Shown in pieces: positions 1 to 6,469 of a stretch of 7,190 nucleotides of DNA; position 1 is the first letter of the stretch; each line of letters opens with the position of its first letter. The DNA comes from Pseudomonadota bacterium (GTDB lineage Bacteria; Myxococcota_A; Polyangia; Polyangiales; Sandaracinaceae): the NCBI GenBank assembly GCA_023427125.1, contig JAEZBP010000777.1:1-7190 (forward strand). The letters are read 5' to 3'. A model generated the notes under the pieces. It saw only the letters and a program-made list of their open reading frames with translations. It was not told the origin of the DNA and ran no database searches. The position numbers and the translations under genes were made by a program.

Positions 1-71
1 CATCCCGCGACGTGGTCGCGAATCAACGCCTCGATCTGCTTCTCGAGTTGCTCGATGCTCGTCGTCGTCAT
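1..71 (-). CDS. N-terminus of an unidentified protein, probably the first ORF of an inserted element (cut by the window edge)
   Basis: Only 23 codons are visible, from an ATG at 71-69 running off the left edge. The peptide begins MTTTSIEQLEKQIEALIRDH, a charged amphipathic helix with heptad-like spacing. I do not recognise a domain in so short a piece. The frame starts 55 bp inside what looks like an IS66-type inverted repeat end, where the first accessory ORF of such an element would be expected, so an IS66 accessory or passenger protein is the leading guess. The ribosome binding site is poor: GAGGG lies only one base from the ATG. It could also be an unrelated small myxobacterial helical protein. 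Confidence 0.45.
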   Translation of the reverse strand, partial: MTTTSIEQLEKQIEALIRDHVAG

Positions 72-126
72 GCCCTCGGAGTCGCACGCCGCGATCGCGC
101 GCTCAACCCCGGGCCTGAACGGTTAC
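1..126 (-). mobile_element. Probable end of an IS66-like insertion sequence interrupting vgrG
   Basis: Read on the minus strand, the vgrG frame is intact up to the conserved tryptophan of its gp5 domain, then becomes GTAACCGTTCAGG and hits TAA at once. IS66-family ends characteristically start with GTAA (commonly GTAAGCG), and they generate 8-bp target duplications. If this is such an end, the first base of the element is position 126 and the adjacent target duplication would be CACCCGGG at 127-134 (plus strand). The new frame starting at 71 fits the usual spacing to a first IS66 ORF. The other end, the transposase and the second copy of the duplication lie outside the window. The abrupt loss of VgrG similarity is seen; the family name is inferred from recalled terminal sequences. 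Confidence 0.45.
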
Positions 127-1445
127 CACCCGGGTCCGGCCCAGCTCTGCTGCACGCGAAGCCAGCAGGACGCCGTCTCGTCGCGCGCGCTCACCCGATC
201 CCAGTGGAAGCACACCTTGATGCGCCCGTGCTCGTCGGTGTGGATCTCCTCACCGACAGGCCCGACGACCATCGCCGTCTGGACCGACTGCACGCGCGGC
301 TTTCGGGTGCGGCGCGCGGGGCGATGGGGGCGCGCGTAGGGGATGCACTCGAAGCGATTGGAGTAGGGGTCGGCCTCCGAGCCGTCCTCTCGCACCACCG
401 TGTGCTCGACGTGGGTGATCACGTACTCGCCATCGAAACCGATGGTCGGATGGCCGCTGAGCGTAAAGCGCCGGCCGGGCGCGAAGCCGGTCACTCGACC
501 GCGGCCGATCCCGACCAGCTCATCCACTCCGTAGGCCTCGAGGCGGAGCGGGGCCTGAGCTGCCCCGTCGTGCGCCTGGTACTTCTGCTCGGCGTAGTGG
601 TGGAGGTAGAGGGAGCGACCGAGGCCATGCTCGTAGGCGCGGTTCGGCGTGAGATCGACCAGGTCACGCCGCGCTTGAGTCTCGATGATGGGCGCCTGCT
701 GGGTCCAGTCGAAGTCGCGGATCACGACGTCGTCGATCGTGGGGCGGCGCCGGTGCTGAAAGTGGACCACCGGCTCGGTCGTGCTCACCTCCAGGTTGTG
801 GGGCTCGTACGGCACGAAGCCGGAGGCGAAGAGGCCGTCGATCGGCACGAACAAGCGGTTGGAGTCGTGCAGGACGAGGCTCTCGCGATCCAGCGTGTGG
901 TCGAAGGTGTACCCGATGCCCTCCTCCTCCATGAGCCGGTGTGCGAAGTCGAGGTTGCTCTCCTGGTACTGCACACAGTACTCGCGCCGCGCGTACGGGC
1001 GCGTGGGGACGAAGAGGAGGAGGCGCCCGTAGCGGGCAAGCTCGGGGACGAGCACCGCAGCGAGGATCTCCGGGACCGTCATGTCCTGGAAGATCCGGCT
1101 GTCGCGACCCAGGCCGAGCATCCAGAGCGCCGGCACCACCACGATGCGCGCCCACGCGCGGTGAGGCTCGTCGTCACCGTCGTGGACCTCACGGACGATG
1201 CCGCGGAAGGTCCGCGTGCGGCCTCGCCGGTCCAGACGCAGCGTGCAGTCGCGGCCGAGCAAGCGAGCCATGTCGTGCTGCTCGTGATCCGTCTCCGGCG
1301 TCGAGACCAAGAGCTCGAGCTTGTAGGGCTCATCGAGGGCCTCGACGATCCGCATGTCCGAGACGGTGAGCAGTGCGCCGGGGAACGCGGCGGACTCGAG
1401 CTCGTAGGAGACGTCGGAGAGCGGAGAGACCGTGGGTGCGTTCAT
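123..1445 (-). CDS. vgrG: VgrG, type VI secretion spike protein, 3'-truncated (probably insertion-inactivated)
   Basis: The 440-residue product is the front part of a VgrG (TssI), which forms the trimeric spike on the T6SS Hcp tube and carries the PAAR tip. Residues about 12-375 are the gp27-like hub, including the hallmark REYCVQYQESNLDFAHRLME (154-173) followed by EEGI. Residues about 395-440 enter the gp5-like OB domain, with IHTDEHGRIKVCFHWDR (401-417) and CWLRVQQSWAGPGW (427-440). In intact VgrGs that last motif continues into the rest of the OB fold and the beta-helical spike, usually giving more than 600 residues. Here TAA follows the tryptophan directly, so the spike and PAAR-docking end are missing. 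The start ATG has a GAGGT site five bases upstream and lies 52 bp after the lipoprotein gene, as expected for the last gene of the effector operon. Identity is near certain; loss of function is inferred. Confidence 0.93.
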   Translation of the reverse strand: MNAPTVSPLSDVSYELESAAFPGALLTVSDMRIVEALDEPYKLELLVSTPETDHEQHDMARLLGRDCTLRLDRRGRTRTFRGIVREVHDGDDEPHRAWARIVVVPALWMLGLGRDSRIFQDMTVPEILAAVLVPELARYGRLLLFVPTRPYARREYCVQYQESNLDFAHRLMEEEGIGYTFDHTLDRESLVLHDSNRLFVPIDGLFASGFVPYEPHNLEVSTTEPVVHFQHRRRPTIDDVVIRDFDWTQQAPIIETQARRDLVDLTPNRAYEHGLGRSLYLHHYAEQKYQAHDGAAQAPLRLEAYGVDELVGIGRGRVTGFAPGRRFTLSGHPTIGFDGEYVITHVEHTVVREDGSEADPYSNRFECIPYARPHRPARRTRKPRVQSVQTAMVVGPVGEEIHTDEHGRIKVCFHWDRVSARDETASCWLRVQQSWAGPGW

Positions 1446-1497
1446 GGCTGACCTCGTGGGACGGGACGACGTTGTGGACCGCGGCGCTCGCGTTGGG

Positions 1498-2733
1498 TCA
1501 TGGCTGCCGTTGCCATTGGCGGCTGATCTCGAGGGAGCGCAGGTCGTCCAGGGTGCTCGCGGCTTGCCGGCGCACGCGCTCGTCCGGATCGGAGGCGGCG
1601 AGGCGCTCCACGTCGGGCATGGCGCGCAACTCCTGGAAAAGGTTCAAGGTGTCCAGCACCTCGAACCGTAGGTCGGGGCTCCGGGCGCGGCGGAGGATGG
1701 AGAGGAGCAAGTCGGCCGACGCTCGGTCGTTGAAGTAGCTGGCGGCGGACACGTAGATGAGCAGCTCGGGCTCGGGCGTCGCGGAATCCTGGAGGGCGGC
1801 GCGGATGCGAGGGAGCTGGTCGGGGCGCGGCTCGCGCGCGAGCATGGCGAACGCAGCCCTTCGGTGATCGGCGTCTGCGCGGCGGTTCCACGCGAACTGC
1901 ATCGCGAACTCGAGCCCGCGCGGATCCCGATAGTCCTGCACCATTTCCGCAAATGAAAACCGGTCGCGCATCGGCAGGCGCCGGTCGAGCATCCGCGCGA
2001 CACACGGCTCGAGGAAGCGTCGGTCCCAGCTCATCGAGCGGACCATCAGGCTCCATGGCTGGAACGCGTCGAGCGAGGTGTCGTAGTAGGGGATCTCGTC
2101 GGTCTTCACGAGGAGCTCGATCATTCGGGGCACGACGAGGGGCTGCATCGCTTGCACCGTCCCGACGATCGCCTGGTCCGGGACGCGCCAGCGATCGCCG
2201 AGCACGATCGTGATCTCGCCGAGGAGGTACCCGGAGCACCGTTCGTAGTCCTCGCGATGATCGATCCATCCGAGGACGACCTGCGCCGCCTGGACCCGCC
2301 ATGGATCGGGATCGCTCAGGTGCTGGACGAGGTGCGGCCGCGCCCGCTCCCCCTCGCGTACGAGGCGGTCTCGCGCACGCACATACCGAGGCCCTCGGTC
2401 GTGCTCGACGATGTGGAAGAGCCTCAGGAACTCACGCTCGTTCATCGGACGCACCTCTCTCGGGGGTGGAGCGGGGGCGGAAGGGGGCGGAGGCTGGGCA
2501 GGCTGTGCCTCAGCCTGTGCTTGCTCCGCGCGCTCCAACTCTTCCTGTCGCCGAATCTCCTCGAGCTCAGCCACTGCCGCTGCGGCCCACGCGGCCCTCC
2601 TCGCTTCCTCCGCCTCGAGATCGAAGTCCGGCCGCTTCGGCGCGGTCGGCGCATCCGACTCGCAAGCGACGGCCGTCACGGTCGCGATGCACGCGGCGAG
2701 GAGTGAGCCGACGCGTGTCGATAGGCGGATCAT
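1498..2733 (-). CDS. HEAT-repeat-like lipoprotein, candidate immunity protein for the PAAR-PAD effector
   Basis: The 411-residue protein begins with a lipoprotein signal: basic MIRLSTRVGS, a hydrophobic stretch, then AVAC with the acylated cysteine at residue 24. Residues about 36-75 are Ala/Glu/Arg-rich and probably coiled coil, followed by a proline-rich linker (about 76-96). The rest is alpha-helical with HEAT/ARM-like repeats, for example RPHLVQHLSDPDPWRVQAAQ (132-151) and the last 120 residues. A long upstream extension of the frame is rejected because ATG 2733 overlaps the stop of the PAAR-PAD gene as ATGA. No Shine-Dalgarno sequence is visible, so translation probably depends on that coupling. 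A gene directly after a T6SS effector is often its immunity gene, and immunity proteins against periplasmic toxins are commonly exported. HEAT repeats are generic binding scaffolds, so immunity is inference. It could instead be a structural or sensory lipoprotein. Confidence 0.85.
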   Translation of the reverse strand: MIRLSTRVGSLLAACIATVTAVACESDAPTAPKRPDFDLEAEEARRAAWAAAAVAELEEIRRQEELERAEQAQAEAQPAQPPPPSAPAPPPREVRPMNEREFLRLFHIVEHDRGPRYVRARDRLVREGERARPHLVQHLSDPDPWRVQAAQVVLGWIDHREDYERCSGYLLGEITIVLGDRWRVPDQAIVGTVQAMQPLVVPRMIELLVKTDEIPYYDTSLDAFQPWSLMVRSMSWDRRFLEPCVARMLDRRLPMRDRFSFAEMVQDYRDPRGLEFAMQFAWNRRADADHRRAAFAMLAREPRPDQLPRIRAALQDSATPEPELLIYVSAASYFNDRASADLLLSILRRARSPDLRFEVLDTLNLFQELRAMPDVERLAASDPDERVRRQAASTLDDLRSLEISRQWQRQP

Positions 2734-5477
2734 CGGTTTGGTGAGTATCGCCAATGCTCGCCGGTGGGATCGTAGTGATCCCACCAGTCGATGGCGGGCG
2801 GGGTCCGCCGGACGTTGGTGCCGCAGTGCACCGAGCCCGAGCGGGTGTGATAGGACCACGCGTCCACGAAGCGCGGAGTGAGCCCGAGCGGCTCGAGCGC
2901 CGTGACGAGGTAGCTCTCGATGAGATCGACGGTGCCCTCCGAGATCAAGGTGCGCCGCCACGCGCCGAAGCTCATCGACCATTCGCTGTTCGAAGGAAGC
3001 CAGAGCTGATTGTCTTGGTTGCTGGCCTCGATGCTGCTCCGAGCGTTGCCAATGGCCTGGAGACCCGCCGGCGAGAGGGACTGGAGCGCCTCGTAGTGAC
3101 CTCCGCTGCGGAGCCCTTCGACCAAGCGAGCGCGGTCGGTGGGGTCGAGCCGAGCGAAGTACGCATAGACCCTCCAGTTCTCCTCGCGGGGCGGCGACCA
3201 ATGGTAGGTCTCCGACTCGCCGAGCCGCACGGCGCAGTGCCCGAGCCCGACCGAAGGCAGGACGTTCGCGAGCACCTGGCGCGCGTCGTCTGGCGCGAGC
3301 CGGGGGCCGAACGGGCGGCCGACCAGCACGATGTCGTCGATCACCTGGAGGTTGACGCAGCCCGCGGTGAGCGAGGAGGTCACGTGCGTTCGGTGACGCT
3401 CGACGATTTTATCGCTCTGATGTCCGTTCGGCACCTTGAAGTACATCGGGATCGGCATGAGGTCGCGCGGTCCGAGGCCGAGCCCGGCCTGGAGACGCAG
3501 CGCCAGCGGCTTGAGCTTCTTCGTCTGCAGCGCCTCGTTGTAGGCCTTGACGGTCACGGGTGGAGGCGCCCCCTCCGTGTGCTCACGCAGCAGGCTCGGC
3601 GCCGCGTAGCGGCTCACCGGTGTGCTCAGGAGATCCTCGATCTCCAGCTCGGCGTACACCCGAGGGTCGGAGCCCGTCCCCTCGTACTTCCCCCGGTGGA
3701 ACGCGGTTCGTCGGGCCCGAGGGAGCTGCGCGGCTTGCTCCAGGAGGCGCGTCATCGCGTGCGCCGACGCCCCCAGGAGCTTGAAGCCGCCGCCGCGCCG
3801 GTCGGGGACCGTGGACATGATCTCGTCCACGTGGCCGACCGTGAGCCATGAGGTGTCGACCGGGAGGACCGGCTGTACGCGCTGGGCGAGCAAGAACTCG
3901 CGGGTCACCCGCGAGGCCGGTCGCGGCGTGCAGTCGCCGAAGATGATCTTCCCGAGGGGCGCCGGAGGGTGCGCGGCCATGGACGGCCCCGCGGCGTCCG
4001 CGCGCATCGCGGGAGTGGCGACGGCGACCGGTGGCGAGACCTGGATGTTCCCGCCCCAGTCGGGACCGGTGCCGCTGCCCCGTAGGCCGTCGTAGAACCC
4101 CAGCCCGTCCGCGGGCAGGTCCTCGCGGACGCGCGCCGCGAGGCCGGAGCGCCGGCACTGGACGACCATCGGGAGGGTGGCGTGCGGCGCCTTGCAGTAC
4201 CCCGTCAGCACCTGGTCCTGGATCCATCGATCTTGGTAGGTCAGGTCGCCGATCACATGAACCTTCTTGTTGCGAAGGTCGGGCGCCCTCGCGCTCGGCG
4301 GCGTGTGCGGAATGAACGCGACGCTGGTTGGGTGGAGCGCCGGTGACGGCGGCGGCATGTCGACGTGCGCGGTGCCGAACACGTCGGCGCAGGCTTCGCA
4401 GATGTCGTAGACGGTCGGGTGTGAGCCCGCGGCGCTGGCGCCGGTGTAGATGACGTAGAGCACCTCGACGGGCTGGGTGTTGGGGGTCAGCAGGAACGGC
4501 GCGATCGTGAAGAGGCCCACGTCTCGATGCGTGGCTCCTGCGCCGGTGTGCTCGATCTCCATCCAGATCTCGCCGGGCGCGCGCGTCCCGTGGAGCCGGC
4601 CGCGCACCTCGGCCGCCGCCTCGGCGGGGAACGCGGCGCTTGGAGGCTGCGGCGCCATCCCGCGAGCGCCACGGCGGGAGGGGTCACCGGCGAGCGCCAC
4701 GGCCTGGATCCAGAGTGGCGAGGGTCCGTCGATCGGGTAGCGCGATCGCGTGGAACCAGGCGCGCGCGGCCCGCTGAGCGTGTTGCGAATTCCGAGGATG
4801 GGCGCGCCGGTCACGGCTCCGAAGACCCGGATGCGGTTCGCGTCGGCCGGGTGGACGACGAGCTCCGCGCGGGTCGCGCTGACGGGCCCGTAGGGAGAGA
4901 TCTCGAGCACACCGTGGCTGACCTCCTCGTCCTGCGAGCGCAGCCTGTCCTGATACGCGTCGAGGTGCGGCACCCGATCGCGAGCGCCGGCGACCGGGAC
5001 GGGTTCCTCGAGGTCTAGGTTCGGAAGGAGGATCGCGCCGGGGCGGAGAAGCCGCTTCCCGTGCTCGCTCGTGGTCGCCTGGAGGCCGCCCTGTCGGTCG
5101 TAGTCGGCGTGGAGGATGAAGGCGAGCTGGCCGCTCATCGCCTGCCCGGGGGGCGCAGCGCGATCGCCGCCGCGCCGTCCGTGATCGCCGATGTGGACGT
5201 TCGAGGAGCCGTCCGCGAGGCGCCCGTCGTGCCCGGCAGCGTCCGCGATGCGCGCGGCGGCTTGCCGGTTGACGTACACGCCGGAGGAGCCGCCATCGAT
5301 CTCACCGGGCGGGCCGGAACAGGCCGTCGGGTCGCCGGATCGGGCGGCGGGCCGCCGGTTGATGAAGGTGTTGGGCGAGCCCTCCACCACCGGCCCGCCT
5401 GCGTGAGGCGAGGGGCCGGGCGCCATCTCCGGGCAGACGTGGAGGTCCCCTGCTCTTACGGCGGGTCGCGCGCTCAT
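2730..5477 (-). CDS. PAAR domain fused to a peptidylarginine deiminase (PAD): probable T6SS citrullinating effector
   Basis: 915 residues. Residues 1-98 are a PAAR domain (repeats RPAVRAGD, RPAARSGD and QAAARIAD; likely metal ligands among H13, H25, C53 and H83), which caps the VgrG spike. Residues about 116-335 match the immunoglobulin-like PAD middle domain, ending in FTIAPFLLTPNTQPVEVLYV (323-342). Residues about 340-905 are the PAD catalytic domain: DRWIQD (416-421), GNIQVSPPV (476-484), VGHVDE (547-552) and VHCGTNVRR (883-891). D421, H549, D551 and C885 correspond to PAD4 D350, H471, D473 and C645, so hydrolysis of peptidyl-arginine to citrulline plus ammonia is expected. The animal PAD N-terminal domain is absent. 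About 120 extra residues (728-848) precede the cysteine region. Acidic calcium ligands near the active site look replaced. The start at 5477 has GGAGG nine bases upstream and overlaps the previous stop as ATGA; a longer frame to 5927 only shadows that gene. Delivery by T6SS is inferred from PAAR and the neighbours. Confidence 0.95.
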   Translation of the reverse strand: MSARPAVRAGDLHVCPEMAPGPSPHAGGPVVEGSPNTFINRRPAARSGDPTACSGPPGEIDGGSSGVYVNRQAAARIADAAGHDGRLADGSSNVHIGDHGRRGGDRAAPPGQAMSGQLAFILHADYDRQGGLQATTSEHGKRLLRPGAILLPNLDLEEPVPVAGARDRVPHLDAYQDRLRSQDEEVSHGVLEISPYGPVSATRAELVVHPADANRIRVFGAVTGAPILGIRNTLSGPRAPGSTRSRYPIDGPSPLWIQAVALAGDPSRRGARGMAPQPPSAAFPAEAAAEVRGRLHGTRAPGEIWMEIEHTGAGATHRDVGLFTIAPFLLTPNTQPVEVLYVIYTGASAAGSHPTVYDICEACADVFGTAHVDMPPPSPALHPTSVAFIPHTPPSARAPDLRNKKVHVIGDLTYQDRWIQDQVLTGYCKAPHATLPMVVQCRRSGLAARVREDLPADGLGFYDGLRGSGTGPDWGGNIQVSPPVAVATPAMRADAAGPSMAAHPPAPLGKIIFGDCTPRPASRVTREFLLAQRVQPVLPVDTSWLTVGHVDEIMSTVPDRRGGGFKLLGASAHAMTRLLEQAAQLPRARRTAFHRGKYEGTGSDPRVYAELEIEDLLSTPVSRYAAPSLLREHTEGAPPPVTVKAYNEALQTKKLKPLALRLQAGLGLGPRDLMPIPMYFKVPNGHQSDKIVERHRTHVTSSLTAGCVNLQVIDDIVLVGRPFGPRLAPDDARQVLANVLPSVGLGHCAVRLGESETYHWSPPREENWRVYAYFARLDPTDRARLVEGLRSGGHYEALQSLSPAGLQAIGNARSSIEASNQDNQLWLPSNSEWSMSFGAWRRTLISEGTVDLIESYLVTALEPLGLTPRFVDAWSYHTRSGSVHCGTNVRRTPPAIDWWDHYDPTGEHWRYSPNR

Positions 5478-6112
5478 CCAGGCATGCCTCCGTTCGAGGG
5501 CCGCGGAACGAACGGAGAGCGGCGCACACCAGGGAAGCTTGGCGGGTCGAGCCGATCGACCCCGCCGTCTCCGCCACGCGCAACATGGAGGCCCAGCTCG
5601 ACGAAGCGGCGCAGGTTCGTTCCGTATGCGCCCGCGGCCGGGTCCGGACCGGTGGCGGCGCCGAGCTTGAGCGCCGCTGAGATTGCGTGGGTGACGCCGA
5701 GTCGGTATGCGGCGACCGGTGTGTCTTCGGGCGGCATGCTGAGCCATACGGCTTGCAGCAGCCATGCAACAGGAGGATCGAGCGCGAGCTCTCGAGCGAT
5801 CGACCGGGCTTCGTCGGCCCTCTCCCGGGAGGGCGCGAGAGAAAAGTCGCCTACGAGGCCTAGGGCAGCTCCATGCGCGGGGTCGGGCGCCACATCCTCG
5901 AGCGCCAACATGCAGACCAACCCCCACCAGATCGAGTCGCGCGCGTCGAGAGCGTGCGCGAGGAAGAGCACGGCGTCGGCATCGAGCGCGCGGCTCCAGA
6001 GCATGTCGCCGTAGTGCAGAGCGTTAGCGGTCACTTCGAGCAGCTCCACCGCCGGTGCGCTCAACGGGAGATCCGCGGCGGCATTGCGCGCGACGATCGT
6101 GGCGATCGACAT
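5474..6112 (-). CDS. DUF6931-like protein, T6SS-associated, possible effector loading factor
   Basis: The 212-residue all-helical protein has no signal peptide and is probably cytoplasmic. It resembles the DUF6931 family often found beside VgrG/PAAR genes: a tryptophan pair in SIWWGLVCM (60-68), LDPPVAWLLQAVWLSMPPED (111-130), and a C-terminal NLRRFVELGLHVAR (166-179). A Gly/Pro-rich tail follows. The family has no established activity known to me; position before a PAAR effector suggests an adaptor or chaperone role, by analogy with other T6SS loading proteins. Its TGA overlaps the ATG of the PAAR-PAD gene, so the two are probably translated in a coupled way at matched levels. Start choice is uncertain. 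ATG 6112 removes a non-helical MIPASHSRFAGIECTHD extension and lies just after a promoter-like sequence; ATG 6163 or GTG 6166 in the same frame is the alternative. The family assignment is from recalled motifs. Confidence 0.75.
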   Translation of the reverse strand: MSIATIVARNAAADLPLSAPAVELLEVTANALHYGDMLWSRALDADAVLFLAHALDARDSIWWGLVCMLALEDVAPDPAHGAALGLVGDFSLAPSRERADEARSIARELALDPPVAWLLQAVWLSMPPEDTPVAAYRLGVTHAISAALKLGAATGPDPAAGAYGTNLRRFVELGLHVARGGDGGVDRLDPPSFPGVRRSPFVPRPSNGGMPG

Positions 6113-6123
6113 GTCGTGGGTGC

Positions 6124-6152
6124 ATTCTATGCCAGCGAACCGCGAGTGAGAA
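6124..6152 (-). promoter_or_regulatory. Possible sigma70-like promoter for the T6SS effector operon
   Basis: On the minus strand TTCTCA (6152-6147, four of six matches to TTGACA) and TAGAAT (6129-6124, five of six to TATAAT) are separated by exactly 17 bp. Transcription would begin around 6117, only about five bases before ATG 6112. The message would then be almost leaderless, which would agree with the absence of a ribosome binding site there and argue against the upstream start codons. In such GC-rich DNA this AT-richer spot stands out, but one match is weak evidence. Confidence 0.3.
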
Positions 6153-6220
6153 GCAGGAATCATCACCGTCCACTTGCACCGCGCCGACGCTCATTGAGGC
6201 AGGCAACGAATGCGAAAGGC

Positions 6221-6234
6221 CTCGCGATCGCGAG
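6221..6234. promoter_or_regulatory. Perfect 14-bp palindrome, possible operator
   Basis: CTCGCGATCGCGAG is a perfect two-fold palindrome about 70 bp upstream of the putative -35 box of the effector operon. Symmetric sites of this size are typical of dimeric regulators. Such sequences also arise by chance in GC-rich DNA, and the core overlaps the common GCGATCGC word, so the regulatory role is a guess. Confidence 0.2.
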
Positions 6235-6341
6235 CTGCCGGACCGCGCCTCTCACGCGAGCACCTGCCACTCGCCTTGCTTGGCCTGGGTGCCTGCGACG
6301 GGCTCATGACCCTATGGTGAAGCGTCACGACCGCCGTTCTC

Positions 6342-6463
6342 GGAGGTGCTCGAGCCTCATCGGGCTCCGGAAGTCACAACGCGGAGTTCGCCGAGCCTGG
6401 TAGGGGCTCGCCGAGGTCACAGCGCGGAGGTTGCCGAGCCTCATCGGGGTCGAGAGAGCTCGC
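6342..6463. repeat. Three imperfect tandem repeats of about 42 bp
   Basis: Units start at GGAG at 6342, 6383 and 6426, giving periods of 41 and 43 bp. Shared blocks are a CGAGCC core and, in the first two units, GTCAC followed by CGCGGA. Units 1 and 2 each contain a short hairpin built on GAGCC/GGCTC (unit 2: CGAGCC, seven-base loop, GGCTCG). In unit 3 this hairpin is degraded, and the sequence passes into the larger hairpin next to the DUF4259 stop. The array lies between the DUF4259 gene and the effector operon. It is probably non-coding and resembles REP-type intergenic repeats. Confidence 0.6.
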
Positions 6464-6469
6464 ACCCCG
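6445..6469 (-). terminator. Terminator-like hairpin directly after the DUF4259 stop codon
   Basis: The arms CGGGGT (6445-6450) and ACCCCG (6464-6469) pair over six bases, and inside them CGAG/CTCG pair around an AGAG tetraloop with one bulged C. The structure abuts the TGA at 6472-6470. No T-tract follows on the minus strand, so it may stabilise the 3' end or act with Rho or the following repeats, not as a classical intrinsic terminator. Confidence 0.45.

Noticed and set aside
12..1451. 479-codon open frame on the plus strand
   Set aside because: It lies exactly opposite the vgrG frame, which has clear VgrG motifs. The translation is low-complexity and recognisable only as the antisense shadow of GC-rich coding DNA.
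2734..3201. 156-residue N-terminal extension of the lipoprotein frame
   Set aside because: It would read through the C-terminal PAD coding sequence in another frame and would bury the lipoprotein signal peptide that starts at 2733.
2754..3851. 365-codon plus-strand frame opposite the PAD catalytic domain
   Set aside because: Antisense shadow. The minus-strand frame encodes conserved PAD motifs throughout this stretch.
5478..5927. 150-residue N-terminal extension of the PAAR-PAD frame
   Set aside because: It is Arg/Ala/Pro-rich sequence read across the DUF6931 gene in another frame. The PAAR domain begins right after ATG 5477, which has a good ribosome binding site and an ATGA overlap.
5873..6403. 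176-codon plus-strand frame and a 28-codon ATG frame ending at 6403 inside the repeat array
   Set aside because: The first is antisense to DUF6931 over most of its length. The short frame has no ribosome binding site and reads through the tandem repeats; neither gives a recognisable protein.
6342..6463. CRISPR array
   Set aside because: The repeats are directly adjacent without unique spacers, imperfect, and only three in number, with no cas gene nearby.
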